Assembly: GCF_003990975.1 (NCBI RefSeq)
Contig: NZ_RZJR01000006.1
Coordinates: forward strand, 124,001 to 188,000
Reading direction: 5' to 3'
Source: Cohnella sp. AR92
GTDB taxonomy: Bacteria > Bacillota > Bacilli > Paenibacillales > Paenibacillaceae
Length of the DNA stretch: 64,000 bases
A model generated the notes under the pieces. It did no database searches. It saw nothing but the letters and a program-made list of their open reading frames with translations, and had not been told where the DNA came from. Made by a program: the position numbers and the translations under genes. Shown piece after piece: positions 62,340 to 64,000 of the stretch (within the stretch, counting starts at the first letter, position 1; every line of letters begins with the position of its first letter).

Positions 62340-63107
62340 ATGGACATGCAACCGGAACAATTCAAACCGAATGCGAAATCCGATCGGATGCCGAATTCGA
62401 ACCCGGATCGGAATACGGATGAACTCATCCTCCACAAATTATTCACCAAAGACGGAGTGCCGCTGCGAATCCTTTCGACTTCTCTCGGGATCGCCTTGCT
62501 GGCGAACTTAGCGTTCCTGCCCGCCGGCGCGCGTGCCGAGACGGCGTCGCCTACGCCAACCGCCTCCGCGGGTGCCGACGCGGAAGCCGGTCCCAAGCTG
62601 GTGGAATGGTCCAGCGAAGCCGTCAAGAAGTATTACGACGCTGCCGTCGATTGGAACTTGCCGCTTCCGGCAGACAAGGAACTCGACCAGCAGCCCGTAC
62701 CGACCGATGAACCGGCGCAAGGAGCCGCGGGCGGAGGCGGGTCCGGGGGGACGACGGTCGTCCATACGTACTCGTCCGGCTTCGGGTGGGACGATCTGCT
62801 CCTCTACCATCTGCTATTCAACGGCGGAGGCTCGTATTCGTCGAATTCGTGGTCGAGCGGCCACCGTTCTTATACATACGGCAGCAACACGCCTTACAAG
62901 CCGAAGTCTTATTCGTCCGGAGCGTTCCAGAACAAGACGGTGACCGGATCGACGGTGTCTCCTAAGACGTCCAACTCTTCGGGCTCCATCGTTCGCCGCT
63001 CGACTTCATCGACTCCCGGAGGGATCGGAGGCAAGTCCAGCAGCGTCAGTTCCGGGTCGTCCAGCTCTTCTTCCGGCTCGAAGTCGTCGGGAGGCTTCGG
63101 CGGATGA
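62340..63107 (+). CDS. membrane-anchored protein with serine/glycine-rich C-terminal tail
   Basis: 255 residues from ATG 62340 after GGAGAGAAGG. A polar N-terminus of about 45 residues, one hydrophobic segment (RILSTSLGIALLANLAFLPAG), then an outside region containing GGGGSGGTTVVHTYSSGFGWDD, and a low-complexity Ser/Gly tail that ends SSGGFGG. The layout recalls YgiB/YjfM (DUF1190-like) proteins that sit next to glutathionylspermidine-synthase homologues in enterobacteria. Its stop overlaps the next start (ATGA), so it is directly coupled to the ligase gene and may be its substrate. Confidence 0.7.
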   Translation: MDMQPEQFKPNAKSDRMPNSNPDRNTDELILHKLFTKDGVPLRILSTSLGIALLANLAFLPAGARAETASPTPTASAGADAEAGPKLVEWSSEAVKKYYDAAVDWNLPLPADKELDQQPVPTDEPAQGAAGGGGSGGTTVVHTYSSGFGWDDLLLYHLLFNGGGSYSSNSWSSGHRSYTYGSNTPYKPKSYSSGAFQNKTVTGSTVSPKTSNSSGSIVRRSTSSTPGGIGGKSSSVSSGSSSSSSGSKSSGGFGG

Positions 63108-64000
63108 CGGAAACGTTCCGAGTGATCGGACGGCCGGACGACAATCGAGCTCGCAAGGTGGAACAGCTGAGAGAACTAGGCTTCGCTTGGGCTGACCTTG
63201 AGGACGAAGCTTATTGGCTGGACCAGGTCGTCGGCATGAACCGTTCCGTCTACGAGAAGCTAGAGCAAGCTTCCGAACGTCTATGGCGACTATTGGATCG
63301 CACGGTCCGCTACCTTATCGGCAGAAGAGACCTGTACGAGCTGCTCGGCGTTCCCAAGGTTCTGTGGGAGATGCTCGATCTGTTGCCCGTTCCGCCTGAA
63401 GGCTTGATCAGCCGGTATGCCCGGTTTGACTTCGCGATCTCGTCGGACGGCGAGATCAAGATGCTCGAGCTGAACGCGGACACGCCGACGGGTTACGTGG
63501 AAGCTTCCATTGCGACCCCTTGGCTATGCCGTCAGGCCGGAATCGATAACGTCAACGAGACGATGAAGGAACGGCTGGCGGAGGCTTGGGCCATCGAGAA
63601 GCCAGACACCATCGCTTGCGTCGGATACGGCTCTCATCTCGAGGATTCCGGCACGATCGAGGCTCTGGCGAAACATAGCGGCTTGAATCCGAGGCTCGTC
63701 GATTGCCTGGAGCTGTGGGTGGACGAAGGAATCTTGAAGGACAGCCGTGCGGAGCCGATTCGCCGCCTATTCGCCCTTTATCCGAAGGAATGGATGGCTT
63801 ACGACGACGGAGGCGACGCGTTGGCCTATGCGATCGAGATGGGCAACCTCCAGCTGTTCAATTCCGTGCACAGCATCCTGCTTCAATCCAAAGGGCTGAC
63901 GGCCGCGGTGTGGGGCTTGCATGAATTGGGCGCGTTCTACGACGAGGAAGAGAACGACGCCATTCGGCGCTACTTGCTCCCGACCTACAACAAGCCCGTA
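63104..64000 (+). CDS. glutathionylspermidine synthase-like ATP-grasp ligase (3' end outside window)
   Basis: At least 299 residues with no stop before the edge. The segment RFDFAISSDGEIKMLELNADTPTGYVEASIATPWLC matches the YjfC/YgiC group (preATP-grasp region), and the acidic-residue block continues toward the ATP-binding site outside the window. Such enzymes join an amine to a carboxylate with ATP. No glutathione pathway is expected here, so the acceptor is more likely a peptide or protein, for example the Ser/Gly tail protein encoded just upstream. ATG overlaps that gene's stop. Confidence 0.85.
   Translation, partial: MTETFRVIGRPDDNRARKVEQLRELGFAWADLEDEAYWLDQVVGMNRSVYEKLEQASERLWRLLDRTVRYLIGRRDLYELLGVPKVLWEMLDLLPVPPEGLISRYARFDFAISSDGEIKMLELNADTPTGYVEASIATPWLCRQAGIDNVNETMKERLAEAWAIEKPDTIACVGYGSHLEDSGTIEALAKHSGLNPRLVDCLELWVDEGILKDSRAEPIRRLFALYPKEWMAYDDGGDALAYAIEMGNLQLFNSVHSILLQSKGLTAAVWGLHELGAFYDEEENDAIRRYLLPTYNKPV

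Noticed and set aside
1-64000. Defence systems, prophage, insertion sequences, tRNA or rRNA genes
   Set aside because: Looked for on both strands; no recognisable proteins, terminal repeats, clover-leaf or rRNA sequence found.

Overview
The window looks like the chromosome of an endospore-forming, moderately GC-rich member of the Bacillota, most likely in the Paenibacillaceae (Cohnella/Paenibacillus-like). This rests on two nutrient germinant-receptor operons (GerA/GerB/GerC families), a complete gerPABCDEF coat operon with an extra divergent gerPD paralogue, a short spore transglutaminase (Tgl), a PdaA-type cortex deacetylase, a YheC/YheD ATP-grasp spore protein, a collagen-like spore-surface protein, and a bacilliredoxin-like YtxJ protein typical of bacillithiol-making Firmicutes. 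TTG and GTG starts behind strong AGGAGG-type ribosome sites are common. No rRNA, tRNA, insertion sequence, prophage or CRISPR array was seen. Genus assignment is inference.

Layout. 1-6.2 kb: end of a chromate transporter, two GNAT acetyltransferases, an ArsR-rhodanese fusion regulator with a perfect operator in front of an MFS pump, an isochorismatase-like hydrolase and another MFS exporter. 6.2-10.7 kb: tgl divergent from a canonical gerA-gerB-gerC operon. 10.7-14.3 kb: an autoregulated ArsR/SRPBCC pair followed by a UvrA-like ATPase, then a DinB-family gene. 14.4-19.2 kb (minus strand): a second germinant-receptor operon with unusual order B-A-C-C'. 19.4-29.6 kb: OsmC, MFS, a MocR regulator with D-Ala-D-Ala ligase, YtxJ, MFS, amidase, a divergent GAPDH paralogue and an Eis-like acetyltransferase. 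29.7-33 kb: the gerP locus. 33-43 kb: a KtrB-type K+ transporter, a YdeI-like protein, a divergent arsenic locus (arsCB / arsR-arsM), a methyltransferase, an AraC regulator, an SDR and pdaA. 43.3-49.7 kb: one apparent five-gene operon of RND pump, DedA-PAP2 fusion, ECF sigma factor, anti-sigma factor and polymer-forming membrane protein. 49.7-60 kb: LysR/deaminase, a two-component system with an SLH protein, a nucleotide-sugar epimerase, MFS, MATE/TetR and the collagen-like protein. 60.7-64 kb: a YheC/D protein, then a small operon ending in a glutathionylspermidine-synthase-like ATP-grasp ligase that runs off the window.

How the parts work together. Much of the window builds, seals or reopens the spore (tgl, ger, gerP, pdaA, collagen, YheC/D). 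A second theme is efflux and detoxification under dedicated regulators: chromate, arsenic, five MFS pumps, one MATE and one RND. The sequence shows several operators directly: a perfect palindrome at the ArsR-rhodanese promoter, CACC-N4-GGTG sites at two separate promoters, twin palindromes at the ars divergon, and three repeats between MATE and TetR.

The least explained pieces are the sigma-factor operon with its catalytically degenerate PAP2 domain, the ATP-grasp/serine-glycine-tail operon at the right edge, and the duplicated GerPD with its Hsp20-like partner.
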